Source of the DNA: Siccirubricoccus phaeus
GTDB lineage: Bacteria > Pseudomonadota > Alphaproteobacteria > Acetobacterales > Acetobacteraceae
NCBI RefSeq assembly: GCF_008360935.1
Contig: NZ_SRXO01000001.1
Coordinates: forward strand, 310,001-374,000
Direction of reading: 5' to 3'
Length of the DNA stretch: 64,000 nucleotides
Shown here: positions 1-8,529 of the stretch, in pieces
How the letters are laid out: the number at the start of each line of letters is the position of its first letter
How positions within the stretch are numbered: the stretch's first letter is position 1
The notes under the pieces: model-generated
Told to the model about the DNA's origin: nothing
Seen by the model: only the letters and a program-made list of their open reading frames with translations
Databases searched by the model: none
Translations under genes and position numbers: made by a program

Positions 1-1004
1 TGCCGAAGGTAGCGGAAAGGCTGCGGGAGATCGTGCCGGAGGCGCGGATCGTCGAGGCGCATGGGCAGATGGCGCCGACGCATCTGGAAAAGGTGATGAC
101 GGAGTTCGGCGACGGCAAGCATGACGTCCTGCTGGCGACCAACATCGTCGAGAGCGGCCTCGACATGCCGGCGGTGAACACGCTGATCATCCACCGGGCC
201 GACATGTTCGGCCTGGCGCAGCTCTACCAGCTTCGCGGGCGCGTTGGACGGGGCAAGCAGCGGGGCTATGCCTACCTGACCTGGCCGGCGGCGCACCGGC
301 TGAGCGCGGCGGCGCAGAAGCGGCTGGAGGTGATGCAGACGCTGGACAATCTCGGCGCCGGCTTCACCCTCGCCTCGCACGACCTCGATATCCGCGGCGC
401 CGGCAATCTGCTGGGCGACGAGCAGAGCGGGCATATCCGCGAGGTGGGCATCGAGCTGTATCAGCAGATGCTGGAAGACGCGGTGGCCGATCTGCGGGCG
501 GGGCAGGGGCGGAAGAAGAAGAGCGAGGCGGATTACGCCCGCGACTTCACGCCGAACATCAATCTCGGCCTGCCGGTGCTGATCCCGGAGGAGTATGTGC
601 GCGACCTGCCGGTGCGGCTGGGGCTGTACCGGCGGATCGGCGCCCTGGCCAGCGAGGCGGAGATCGAGGCGATGGCGGCAGAACTCGCCGACCGCTTCGG
701 GCCGGTGCCGGAGGAGGTGGAGAACCTGCTGCAGGTGGTGGCTATCAAGGCGCTGTGCCGGGCGGCGGCGGTGGAGAAGCTGGATGCCGGGCCGAAGGGC
801 ATCGTGCTGGGCTTCTTCCGCAACCAGCCGCGCAACCCGGGCGCGCTGGTGCAGTGGGTGGCGGCGCAGAAGGGGCTGGTGAAGCTGCGGCCGGACCACA
901 AGCTGGCGCTGCTGAAGGAGATGGAGCTGCCGCAGCGCATCCGCGTGGCGAAGGAGCTGGTGGGGGCGATCGCGAAGCTTTCCGGGGTGGCGAAGGCGGC
1001 GTGA
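1..1004 (+). CDS. mfd: Transcription-repair coupling factor Mfd, C-terminal part (5' end outside window)
   Basis: Mfd is an ATP-driven translocase that removes stalled RNA polymerase and recruits UvrA to start transcription-coupled repair. The reading frame is open from base 3, so only the last ~333 residues are visible. They begin inside the second RecA-like helicase lobe: LLATNIVESGLDMP is helicase motif V and QLRGRVGRGKQRGYAYL is motif VI. Then comes the TRCF-type C-terminal domain, with the characteristic DLDIRGAGNLLGDEQSGH stretch and the conserved region before the stop. No frameshift is visible. The gene converges on upp, with a 331-bp palindrome-bearing gap between them. Identification is secure; the start lies upstream of the window. 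Confidence 0.97.
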   Translation, partial: PKVAERLREIVPEARIVEAHGQMAPTHLEKVMTEFGDGKHDVLLATNIVESGLDMPAVNTLIIHRADMFGLAQLYQLRGRVGRGKQRGYAYLTWPAAHRLSAAAQKRLEVMQTLDNLGAGFTLASHDLDIRGAGNLLGDEQSGHIREVGIELYQQMLEDAVADLRAGQGRKKKSEADYARDFTPNINLGLPVLIPEEYVRDLPVRLGLYRRIGALASEAEIEAMAAELADRFGPVPEEVENLLQVVAIKALCRAAAVEKLDAGPKGIVLGFFRNQPRNPGALVQWVAAQKGLVKLRPDHKLALLKEMELPQRIRVAKELVGAIAKLSGVAKAA

Positions 1005-1018
1005 ACCGACCGTGCCGA

Positions 1019-1097
1019 GAGGGGCTTTGCCCCTCCGGGTTGGACGCAGGTGCGTCCAACCCCCACCAAAGGCCGAAGGGTCTTTGGAAACCATAGG
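1019..1097 (+). repeat. Intergenic hairpin element, TTGGAC/GTCCAA family (copy 1)
   Basis: This fills the middle of the 331-bp gap between mfd and upp. It starts 14 nt after the mfd stop with a GAGGGGC/GCCCCTC hairpin (1019-1035). A perfect 12-bp hairpin GGGTTGGACGCA/TGCGTCCAACCC with a 2-nt loop follows (1037-1062), and then a CCAAAG/CTTTGG hairpin ending in GGAAACCAT (about 1068-1094). The same ordered modules recur at 1966-2043, 24879-24982 and 26725-26820. It could act as the mfd terminator, although no T-tract follows. I see no gene in 1005-1335. Confidence 0.7.
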
Positions 1098-1335
1098 TTT
1101 GGACGCGGGAATTGCCGGCGCAAGGAGCTGGCCGACGCCGCCCGGCGATCGCCGCCAGCCGCCGGCTTCCCGACAGGAAGGACGGTCAGAAACGCCGCCA
1201 TGTGAAGGTCCGCCGAGACTGCGGTGCCCACGCGCGCGTCTCGGATGGACGGGTGACTTGGCACTCAGGTGCGGCCGGGACATGCAGAAGAGAAAACGGC
1301 TGCCGGAGAGTGGCTTGCCGCCATCTCCGGCTTTG

Positions 1336-1965
1336 CTACCGCGTGCCGAACATCCGGTCGCCGGCATCGCCCAGGCCGGGGACGATGTAGCCGTGCTCGT
1401 TCAGCCGCTCATCCACCGCGGCGGTCCAGATCGGCACGTCCGGGTGTACGCCGTGGAAGCGCTCCACGCCTTCCGGCGCGGCCAGCAGGCAGACCAGGCG
1501 CAGCTCATGGCAGCCGCGCTCCTTCAGCCGGTCCACCGCGGCGACGGCGCTGTTGGCGGTGGCCAGCATCGGGTCCAGCACGATCACCAGCCGCTCCGCC
1601 ACATCCGGCGGCGCCTTGAAGTAGTACTCCACCGCCTGCAGCGTTTCCGGGTCCCGGTACAGCCCGATATGCGCGACGCGCGCGCTCGGCACCAGATCCA
1701 GCATGCCGTCCAGGAAGCCGACGCCGGCCCGCAGGATGGGCGCGAAAACCAATTTCTTTCCCGCCAGCCGCGGTGCCTTCATCGGCGCCAGCGGCGTTTC
1801 GATCTCCACCTCCTCCAGCGGCAGGTCGCGCGTCACCTCATAGGCCAGCAGCATGCCGATCTCGTTCAGCAGCCGGCGGAAGCCCTGGGTCGAGCGTTCC
1901 TCCTGCCGCATCAGGGTCAGCTTGTGCTGCACCAACGGGTGCTTCACGACGTGCAATTGCCGCAT
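1336..1965 (-). CDS. upp: Uracil phosphoribosyltransferase
   Basis: UPRT makes UMP from uracil and PRPP in the cytoplasm. The product is 209 aa, the usual length. I chose the ATG at 1965 because it begins [20 protein letters not shown], typical of the family, and has AGGAG about 7 nt upstream; longer in-frame starts would translate a palindromic repeat. The PRPP loop reads [10 protein letters not shown] rather than the commoner ATGGSA. The uracil-binding tail [17 protein letters not shown] is intact. It is the last gene of the urc1-urc4-upp operon, and UPRT is a known partner of the URC genes, so salvage here probably feeds or balances uracil breakdown (inference from context). Confidence 0.95.
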   Translation of the reverse strand: MRQLHVVKHPLVQHKLTLMRQEERSTQGFRRLLNEIGMLLAYEVTRDLPLEEVEIETPLAPMKAPRLAGKKLVFAPILRAGVGFLDGMLDLVPSARVAHIGLYRDPETLQAVEYYFKAPPDVAERLVIVLDPMLATANSAVAAVDRLKERGCHELRLVCLLAAPEGVERFHGVHPDVPIWTAAVDERLNEHGYIVPGLGDAGDRMFGTR

Positions 1966-1981
1966 CTCAGACTCCTGGTTT

Positions 1982-2038
1982 CCAAAGGCCTTCGGCCTTT
2001 GGCGGATAGGGTTTGGGGAAGGCAGAGCCTTCCCCAAA
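1982..2038 (-). repeat. Paired perfect hairpins between urc4 and upp (TTGGAC-family relative, copy 2)
   Basis: The 78-bp urc4-upp spacer holds two perfect hairpins. CCAAAGGCC/GGCCTTTGG with a 3-nt loop lies at 1982-2002, and a 12-bp stem TTTGGGGAAGGC/GCCTTCCCCAAA with a 3-nt loop lies at 2012-2038. In the sense of the operon (minus strand) the second module is followed by GGAAACCA, as in the element after mfd. It could attenuate transcription into upp or stabilise the upstream mRNA; neither is shown. Confidence 0.65.
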
Positions 2039-2043
2039 GGGTC

Positions 2044-3264
2044 TCAGAACAGCGTGCCGTCAGAAATGACCTTCAGCGGCGGCCCGCCATCCTCGCGCTT
2101 CCCGGCCGCCAGTTTGCGCCCTGCCCACCAGGTGCCGCCTTCCAGCACCCGCGCCAGCGGGAAGTCCCGCAGCCCGAGGCGTTCGCGGACGAGGGGGGCG
2201 ATGGCGTCCAGCAGCGCCACGGTCAGCGCCCGCCAGCCGACGATCAACAGATCGCCCGGCTGGTGGTCGCGCATATTGGCTTCCGGGTCTTCCGGCGAGA
2301 TCACGCCGGCATCCAGGAACAGCCCGCCATTGCGGTACTCGGCCAGCCCCGTCAGCGCGTCCAGCCCCACCACCGCGTGGCCGGCGGCGGCGAGCGGCTC
2401 CACCAGGGAATAGGCCAGCCATTGGGAGAGCTTGTGGAAGGGGATCAGCCCCGCCGTCTCGTCGGCGCGATGGATGCCCGGATGGCGCCAGCAATCGCCC
2501 AAAGGCACGCCTTCCAACCATTCCCGTCCCGGCCAGATCGGCCCCAGATGCCGCAGCAGCGCGATGAGGATGGCGCGCGCCGGCACCTCGCCGCCGGCGG
2601 CCAGCAGGTCGAACAGCCCGCCAGGCCGGGCGCTGTCCGCCCGGGCGAACACCTCCGGCGCGGCCAGCGCCACCTCGCCCAGCCGGCGCAGCAGGGCGGC
2701 GCGGCCTTCCAGGCCGATCAGCGGATTGGCCTCGTTCACCTGGAAGCCGAGGGCCAGCTCCGCCTCGGTGATCCGCGCCAGCCGGGCGGCATCGGCGCGG
2801 GGCGAGACGCCGTCCTCGGCGAAGAGGCCGGCGGCGAACATGGCGAGGCTCGCCACCGCCAGCCCCTCGGAGCGCGCCAGCACCTGGCCGGTGCCGGTTT
2901 CCGTGTAGCGCCAGGCCGCGCCCGCGCCCGCATCCAGCAGCACGGAGATGATCGCCAGATCGAACGCCGACCGCGCCTCGGCGGCAGGGGAGGGGAATTC
3001 CGCCAGCGCCCGCAGCGCCGCCCAGCGATCCACGCCCCCCACGGCGAAATGCCGCCAGCGGGCATGGAAGGGCACCTCCAGCGTCGGGTAGCGGCTGCGG
3101 ATCTCGGCCGCCACCAGCTCGGCGCAGGCCGGCAGCGCCTCCGGATGCACCCGCCAGCCGGGCAGGCGGCCATCCAGCGCCGCGGCGTAGAGCTCCGTGC
3201 TCCGTTCCCGCACCGCCTCCGGCGTCAGCAGGCGCCAGGCCAGGGGGCCTTCGAGGGCGCTCAC
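2044..3264 (-). CDS. urc4: URC4/Urg3 family protein (DUF1688), uracil catabolism
   Basis: This 406-aa soluble protein matches the URC4/Urg3 (DUF1688) family, which is genetically required for the URC route of uracil breakdown in yeasts and found in some bacteria; its precise chemistry was unsettled as far as I know. I recognise the N-terminus (LLTPEAVRERSTELYAAA) and the conserved interior segments around GGLFDLLAA and the C-terminal GGTWWAGRKLAAGKREDGGP. No signal peptide or membrane helix is visible. Its start overlaps the end of urc1 by four bases (ATGA), indicating translational coupling, and upp follows. Recognition is by family resemblance plus the diagnostic neighbours. Confidence 0.85.
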   Translation of the reverse strand: MSALEGPLAWRLLTPEAVRERSTELYAAALDGRLPGWRVHPEALPACAELVAAEIRSRYPTLEVPFHARWRHFAVGGVDRWAALRALAEFPSPAAEARSAFDLAIISVLLDAGAGAAWRYTETGTGQVLARSEGLAVASLAMFAAGLFAEDGVSPRADAARLARITEAELALGFQVNEANPLIGLEGRAALLRRLGEVALAAPEVFARADSARPGGLFDLLAAGGEVPARAILIALLRHLGPIWPGREWLEGVPLGDCWRHPGIHRADETAGLIPFHKLSQWLAYSLVEPLAAAGHAVVGLDALTGLAEYRNGGLFLDAGVISPEDPEANMRDHQPGDLLIVGWRALTVALLDAIAPLVRERLGLRDFPLARVLEGGTWWAGRKLAAGKREDGGPPLKVISDGTLF

Positions 3265-4502
3265 ATCTCCCCCAGCGGCCGGCCGGTGGTGGAGAGGTCC
3301 ACGCTGCCCTCCGGCGCGTAGTAGCCCGCGGCCTTCTTCGCCTCGATCTCTACGCTGGCATCGGGCGGGATGCGGTCCGCGGGGATGGGCACGCGCTCGC
3401 CGATCTCGATGCCCTGCTCCACCATCGCGTCATGCTTCATGTTGGACATCGAGACCAGCCGGTGGATCTTGGTGATCCCGAGCCAGTGCAGCACATCCGG
3501 CATGAGCTGCTGGAAGCGCGCATCCTGCACGCCGGCGACGCATTCCGTCCGCTCGAAATAGGTGGCGGCCTGGTCGCCGCCCTCCTGCCGCTTGCGGGCG
3601 TTGTAGACGAGGAACTTGGTCACCTCGCCCAAAGCGCGGCCTTCCTTGCGGTTATAGACCACGAGGCCGACGCCGCCCTGCTGCGCGGTGCGCACGCATT
3701 CCTCGATGCCGTGGATCAGATAGGGCCGGCAGGTGCAGATGTCGGAGCCGAAGACGTCCGAGCCGTTGCACTCGTCATGCACCCGGCAGGTGAGGGGCAC
3801 GCGGCGGTCGGCCAGGGCCCGCGGCTCGCCGAAGATGTAGACGGAAATGCCGCCGATGGGCGGCAGGAACACTTCAAGGTCAGGCCGCGTCACGAGTTCG
3901 GGATACATGCCGCCGGTCTGCTCGAAGAGGGTGCGGCGCAGCTCATGCTCCTTCACCTTGAAGCGCTCCGCGATGCCGGGCAGCCACCAGACGGGGTCCA
4001 CCGCCGCCTTGGTCACGGAAACGTCGCCGCCGGGGTGCAGCACGCGGCCGTCCGGCGTGAGGCGGCCGGCGGCCATCTCGGCATTCAGCTCGGCCAGGTT
4101 CAGCCGCGCCTTGGTGATGGCGATGGAGGGGCGGATATCGATCCCCTCGGCGATCGCCTCGGCGAAGAGCTCCGCCGCCAGATGCCCCCAGGGGTCCAGG
4201 GAGACGATCTTCCCCGGCTGCTTCCATTGCGGATAGGGACCGATCTCCGCCACCGGATGGGTATTCGCCAGATCCGGCCGCTGCAGCGGCGAGAGCGTGC
4301 CGGAAGACACAGCCAGCGCCCGGTACAGGGAGTAGGACCCGCCATGGGTGCCGATGACGTTGCGGTCGGCCGGCCGGGTGACGGAGCCGATGATCGGCCC
4401 GCGCAGCCCGGGCTCGGCCGCGCCCCAGCGGAGCCGCCAGCGCTGGGCCTGGGGCTCGGGGTGGGAGGTGAGGCGGATGTGCCGTGGCGAATTGAGGCTC
4501 AT
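3261..4502 (-). CDS. urc1: GTP cyclohydrolase II-like protein of the URC pathway (Urc1)
   Basis: 413 aa. Residues ~215-385 form a GTP cyclohydrolase II domain. The zinc site is preserved: RVHDEC, ten residues, then CTC (Cys245, Cys256, Cys258), the same spacing as RibA. The next RibA landmark is altered, RKEGRALGE in place of QEGRGIGL. An N-terminal extension of ~210 residues, absent from classical RibA, is typical of Urc1/Urg1. Yeast Urc1 is a GCHII-like enzyme of uracil degradation, and the adjacent urc4 and upp argue for that role rather than riboflavin synthesis. It is the first gene of the operon and is transcribed divergently from a Bug receptor across 125 bp. Confidence 0.88.
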   Translation of the reverse strand: MSLNSPRHIRLTSHPEPQAQRWRLRWGAAEPGLRGPIIGSVTRPADRNVIGTHGGSYSLYRALAVSSGTLSPLQRPDLANTHPVAEIGPYPQWKQPGKIVSLDPWGHLAAELFAEAIAEGIDIRPSIAITKARLNLAELNAEMAAGRLTPDGRVLHPGGDVSVTKAAVDPVWWLPGIAERFKVKEHELRRTLFEQTGGMYPELVTRPDLEVFLPPIGGISVYIFGEPRALADRRVPLTCRVHDECNGSDVFGSDICTCRPYLIHGIEECVRTAQQGGVGLVVYNRKEGRALGEVTKFLVYNARKRQEGGDQAATYFERTECVAGVQDARFQQLMPDVLHWLGITKIHRLVSMSNMKHDAMVEQGIEIGERVPIPADRIPPDASVEIEAKKAAGYYAPEGSVDLSTTGRPLGEM

Positions 4503-4627
4503 GCGTTCCCGCTCGGGTTCCGGCCGCGAAACTCGGCGGAACGGAGCCGGAGATCAAGAGGTTGCCCGCAGGTTGACAGCAGGGGCCGGCAAATGGCCCA
4601 TGGCGGGGAGAAGGATGGAGGAAGCGG

Positions 4628-5632
4628 ATGTTCTCTCGGCGGGGGATGCTGGGCGTGGGGCTGGGCCTGGCCACCGCGGTGCGGGCCCAGAGGGCGGAGG
4701 GGCAAAGGGCGGAGGGGCAGGGGGCGGAGGAATGGCCCGCGCGCAACGTGACCATCATCGTGCCCTTCGCCCCCGGCAGCAGCAGCGACATCATCGCCCG
4801 CGCCATGGCGCAGCAGATGCAGACCGCCCTGGGCAGATCCGTGACGGTGGACAACCGCCCGGGCGCCACCGGGGAGATCGGCGCCCGTCAGGTGATCCGC
4901 AGCGCGCCGGATGGCTACACGCTGATGCATGCGCCGCTCAGCACCTGGGCCATCAATGTCGCGCTGCGGCCGAACCTGGCCTACGACCCGGTCACCCAGC
5001 TCACCCGCATCACCCAGACGGTGCGGACGCCGAACGTGCTGGTGGTGCATCCCGGCGCCATTCCGGCGAGCGACCTGCCGGGGGTGATCGCCTGGCTGAA
5101 GGCGAATGCGGGCAAGGCTTCCTACTCCACCAGCGGCGCCGGCTCCTCGGATCATCTCACCATGGAGATGTTCAAGCAGGCGACGGGCACGGAACAGGCG
5201 CATGTGCCCTTCACCGGCGGCGGGCCGGCCACCACCGCGCTGCTGGCCGGCACGGTGCAGCTCTCCTTCCAGAATCTCGGCTCCATCGCGCCGCAGATCC
5301 GCGATGGCCGGGTGCGGCCCATCCTCGTCACCTCGGAAGCGCGCAACCCGGTGCTGCCGGAGGTGCCGACGGCCGTGGAACTCGGCCTGCAGGATTTCGT
5401 CGTCTATTCCTGGCAGGGCTTCGGCGGGCCGCCCGGCATGCCGCCCGCGCTGCTGGCGCGGGTGCATGGCGCGGCGGTGGCGGCGCTGCGCCAGCCGGAG
5501 AGCAAGTCGCGGCTGGAGGAATTGGGTTTCGAGGTCGTCGCCAACAGCCCGGAGGATTTCGCCGCCTTCCAGCAGCGGGAGATCGCCCGCTGGAAACGGG
5601 TGGTGCAGGCGGGGGGCATCACCGCCGATTGA
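4628..5632 (+). CDS. Bug/TctC family periplasmic solute-binding receptor
   Basis: 334 aa. The start ATG has GGAGG about 7 nt upstream. The leader MFSRRGMLGVGLGLATAVRA looks like a twin-arginine signal. A short duplicated linker (RAEGQ twice, from a 15-nt DNA repeat at 4691-4719) follows, then a typical Bug fold: NVTIIVPFAPGSSSDIIAR (ligand-binding loop), VDNRPGATGEIG and SAPDGYTL. Bug proteins bind carboxylates or other small acids for tripartite tricarboxylate transporters, but no TctA/TctB genes lie nearby, so this is an orphan receptor. The ligand is unknown. It is divergent from the URC operon; a link to uracil breakdown is possible but unproven. Confidence 0.9.
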   Translation: MFSRRGMLGVGLGLATAVRAQRAEGQRAEGQGAEEWPARNVTIIVPFAPGSSSDIIARAMAQQMQTALGRSVTVDNRPGATGEIGARQVIRSAPDGYTLMHAPLSTWAINVALRPNLAYDPVTQLTRITQTVRTPNVLVVHPGAIPASDLPGVIAWLKANAGKASYSTSGAGSSDHLTMEMFKQATGTEQAHVPFTGGGPATTALLAGTVQLSFQNLGSIAPQIRDGRVRPILVTSEARNPVLPEVPTAVELGLQDFVVYSWQGFGGPPGMPPALLARVHGAAVAALRQPESKSRLEELGFEVVANSPEDFAAFQQREIARWKRVVQAGGITAD

Positions 5633-5943
5633 ATCGGCGCGATTGAATCCGCGCGGGCGAGGAGTCATAAGCCCGCGTGATCGGGGGTTGCATACCCCGC
5701 CTGCCGTTCCGGCCTTCCCGGGGGCGGCAAGGTCGGCGGGCCGGCGGACACCAGGCCGGTTGTCCCCTGTTTTCAATGGCCTGCCTGTCCGCTGCCTTCG
5801 CCGCAATTCCGGCGAACTTCGCAGGCAGGACATTGGGGGCCGAAAAGGCTTAAGGAACGGGACATCAGGGGATGGGACGATCCGGCAGAATCGACAGGGC
5901 GCTTGCGGCTTGCCGCCGGCGCGCAGAAGGGGCTGCGTGATTC
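5633..5943. other. Gap between Bug receptor and glgP; candidate leader hairpin
   Basis: This is 311 bp without a convincing gene. The Bug stop codon lies in a near-perfect 14-bp tandem duplication (5627-5640 and 5641-5654, unit starting GATTGAATC). A hairpin TTCGCCG/CGGCGAA with a 6-nt loop sits at 5797-5816, inside a wider imperfect inverted repeat with CCTGCC/GGCAGG arms. It is the most likely place for the glg operon promoter or leader, but I cannot assign -35/-10 boxes. Confidence 0.4.
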
Positions 5944-8409
5944 GTGGACATGATTCCGAAACCCGAAGCGATGCTGCCGCAGGACGCCGCGGCGCTGAGC
6001 CAGGCTATCCTGCGCAAGCTGACCTACGATCTGGGCAAGAGCCGGACCGGGGCGCGCGATCGCGACTGGTTCATGGCCACCGCGCTGGCGGTGCGGGACC
6101 GCGTCGTCGATCGCTGGCTGGAGCAGCTCCGCGCCGCCTACGACAATGGAGCGAAGCAGGTCTATTACCTCAGCCTGGAATTCCTGGTCGGGCGGCTGCT
6201 GCGCGACTGCATCAGCAATATCGGGCTGAATGAGGAGGTCTCCGCCGCCCTCGCCTCGCTCGGCATGGAATTCGAGAAGGTGCGGCTGGCGGAGCCCGAC
6301 GCGGCGCTCGGCAATGGCGGGCTCGGGCGGCTCGCCGCCTGCTTCATGGAAAGCATGGCGAGCCTCGAAATCCCCGCCTTCGGCTACGGCATCCGCTACG
6401 AGCACGGGCTGTTCCGCCAGCTCGTCCGGGATGGCTGGCAGCGGGAATATCCGGAGGATTGGCTGACCTTCGGCAACCCCTGGGAGTATGCCCGGCCGGA
6501 GGTAGCGCATGACATCGGCTTCGGCGGCTCGGTGGAGGCCGTGGCGGTCTCCGAGCTGCGGGTGCGGCATGTCTGGCACCCGGCCGAGACGGTGCAGGCC
6601 GTGGCCTATGACACGCCGGTGGTGGGCTGGCGCGGCCGGCATGTGAACACGCTGCGGCTGTGGTCGGCGCGTGCCATCGACCCGCTGAAGCTGGACGCCT
6701 TCAATTTCGGCGACCATGTCGGCGCGCTGGCCGACCGCATGCGGCAGGAGAGCATCTGCAAGGTGCTCTACCCCTCCGACGAGACGCCGGCAGGGCAGGA
6801 GCTGCGGCTGCGGCAGGAGTATTTCTTCGCCTCCGCCGCGCTGCAGGACCTCGTCCGCCGGCATCTCCGGGTCTATGGCGATCTGCGCTCGCTGCCGGAA
6901 AAGGTGGCGATCCAGCTCAACGACACGCATCCGGCGATCGCCATCGCCGAGCTGATGCGCATCTGCGTGGACCAGCACGACATCGCCTGGGACGAGGCCT
7001 GGGAGATCACCCGAGGCTGCATCAGCTACACCAACCACACCCTGCTGCCGGAGGCGCTGGAGAGCTGGCCGGTGCCGCTGATGGAGCGGCTGCTGCCGCG
7101 CCACATGCAGATCATCTACCTGATCAACGCGCATCACCTGGACAGCGTCCGCCAGGCGCATCCGGAGGATGGCCGGCTGCTCTCCTCCGTCTCGCTCATC
7201 GAGGAAGGGCATGGCCGGCGGGTGCGCATGGGGCATCTCGCCTTCATCGGCTCGCACAAGGTGAACGGCGTCTCGGCGCTGCATTCGGAGCTGCTGAAGC
7301 AGACCGTCTTCGCCGATTTCAACGCCCTGGCGCCGGGGCGGATCGTCAACAAGACCAACGGCATCACCTTCCGCCGCTGGCTGCACCAGTCCAACCCCGG
7401 GCTGACCCGGCTGCTGGTGGATGCGGTGGGGCCGGAGGTGCTGGACCGGCCTTCCGTGCTGCCGGCGCTGGTGCCGCAGGCGGAGGATGCCGGCTTCCGC
7501 AGCCGCTTCGCCGCGGTGAAGCGGGCGAACAAGGAGGCGCTGGCGACGCTGATCCGCCACAACCTCGACCTGAAGGTGGACCCGGGCGCGCTGTTCGACG
7601 TGCAGATCAAGCGCATCCATGAGTACAAGCGGCAGCTTCTGAACATCCTGGAGACGGTGGCGCTGTACGACGCCATCCGCGCCCAGCCGATGCAGGATTG
7701 GGTGCCGCGGGTGAAGATCTTCGCGGGCAAGGCGGCGGCGAGCTATCACCGGGCGAAGCTCATCATCAAGCTGGCGCATGACGTGGCGCGGGTGGTGAAC
7801 AGCGACCCGACGCTGCGCGGCGCGCTGAAGCTGGCCTTCCTGCCGAATTACAACGTCTCCCTGGCGGAGCTGATCGTGCCGGCGGCCGATCTCTCCGAGC
7901 AGATCTCGACGGCGGGCATGGAGGCGTCCGGCACCGGCAATATGAAGCTGGCGCTGAACGGGGCGCTGACCATCGGCACGCTGGACGGCGCGAATGTGGA
8001 GATCCTCGAGCATGTCGGTGCCGAGAACATCCACATCTTCGGCCTGACGACAGCGGAGGTGGCGGAGCGCCGCGCCGCCGGCACGCGCGGCGAGGCGGCG
8101 GTGGCAGCATCCCAGCGGCTGGGCGAGGTACTGGAGGCGATCGAGTCCGGCGTCTTCTCCCCGGATGAGCCGGGGCGGTACCGGGAGCTGGTGGCCGGCC
8201 TGCGGGGCGATGACTACTTCATGGTGGCGGCGGATTTCGACCGCTACTGGGCGGCGCAGCGGGAGGTGGATGCGCGCTGGCGCGACCCCGCCGCCTGGCA
8301 GCGCGCGGCGGTGCTGAACACGGCGCATATGGGCTGGTTCTCCTCCGACCGCACCATCGCCGAATATGCCGAGGATATCTGGCGCGTGCCCGTGGCGTAT
8401 CAGGGCTGA
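5944..8409 (+). CDS. glgP: Glycogen phosphorylase
   Basis: This 821-aa enzyme is of the GT35 family, which cleaves alpha-1,4-glucan with phosphate to release glucose 1-phosphate. Landmarks are VYYLSLEFLVGRLL near residue 75, the HYEYKRQ-equivalent IKRIHEYKRQLLN near 560, and the pyridoxal-phosphate motif EASGTGNMKLALNGA, with the PLP lysine at about residue 668. Length is normal. I use the GTG at 5944, which has an AAGGGG about 13 nt upstream; an ATG two codons later is the alternative. It is the first gene of a degradative-plus-synthetic operon, so glycogen turnover is probably controlled as one unit. Confidence 0.96.
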   Translation: MDMIPKPEAMLPQDAAALSQAILRKLTYDLGKSRTGARDRDWFMATALAVRDRVVDRWLEQLRAAYDNGAKQVYYLSLEFLVGRLLRDCISNIGLNEEVSAALASLGMEFEKVRLAEPDAALGNGGLGRLAACFMESMASLEIPAFGYGIRYEHGLFRQLVRDGWQREYPEDWLTFGNPWEYARPEVAHDIGFGGSVEAVAVSELRVRHVWHPAETVQAVAYDTPVVGWRGRHVNTLRLWSARAIDPLKLDAFNFGDHVGALADRMRQESICKVLYPSDETPAGQELRLRQEYFFASAALQDLVRRHLRVYGDLRSLPEKVAIQLNDTHPAIAIAELMRICVDQHDIAWDEAWEITRGCISYTNHTLLPEALESWPVPLMERLLPRHMQIIYLINAHHLDSVRQAHPEDGRLLSSVSLIEEGHGRRVRMGHLAFIGSHKVNGVSALHSELLKQTVFADFNALAPGRIVNKTNGITFRRWLHQSNPGLTRLLVDAVGPEVLDRPSVLPALVPQAEDAGFRSRFAAVKRANKEALATLIRHNLDLKVDPGALFDVQIKRIHEYKRQLLNILETVALYDAIRAQPMQDWVPRVKIFAGKAAASYHRAKLIIKLAHDVARVVNSDPTLRGALKLAFLPNYNVSLAELIVPAADLSEQISTAGMEASGTGNMKLALNGALTIGTLDGANVEILEHVGAENIHIFGLTTAEVAERRAAGTRGEAAVAASQRLGEVLEAIESGVFSPDEPGRYRELVAGLRGDDYFMVAADFDRYWAAQREVDARWRDPAAWQRAAVLNTAHMGWFSSDRTIAEYAEDIWRVPVAYQG

Positions 8410-8418
8410 CGTGCGGCC

Positions 8419-8528
8419 GGGAGTCGGCTGGTTCAGCCTGTCGGGTGCAAGACTCACACCGGGGTCCGGGGCCAGGTCCTGGCCCCGGCGGGGGTCCGGG
8501 GGCAGAGCCCCCGTTCTTCGTCTTTTTC
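8419..8528. terminator. Repeat-derived hairpins with T-rich tail between glgP and glgB
   Basis: Three modules sit between the glgP stop and the glgB start. First is a GAGTC...GACTC dyad (8421-8455). Then comes a perfect GGGGCCAGG/CCTGGCCCC hairpin (8468-8486). Last is GGGGGC-AGA-GCCCCC (8498-8512) followed by a T-rich run to 8528, which looks like an intrinsic terminator. The block is an inverted copy of the repeat at 50395-50530 and 53676-53820. If functional it would partly uncouple glgP from glgBCA expression. Confidence 0.6.
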
Positions 8529-8529
8529 T

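Noticed and set aside
1012..3321. 769-codon plus-strand frame across upp and urc4
   Set aside because: It starts inside a palindromic repeat, runs antisense to two recognisable genes and shows no family resemblance.
3261..4502. Riboflavin biosynthesis gene ribA
   Set aside because: The GCHII zinc site is present, but the ~210-residue N-terminal extension, the changed RKEGRALGE motif and the urc4/upp neighbours point to the URC pathway.
8430..8460. tRNA-like segments (GGTTCAACC/GGTTCAGCC words in the repeats)
   Set aside because: The words resemble T-arm sequences but there is no acceptor stem, anticodon arm or CCA context; they belong to the GAGTC dyad of the repeat family.
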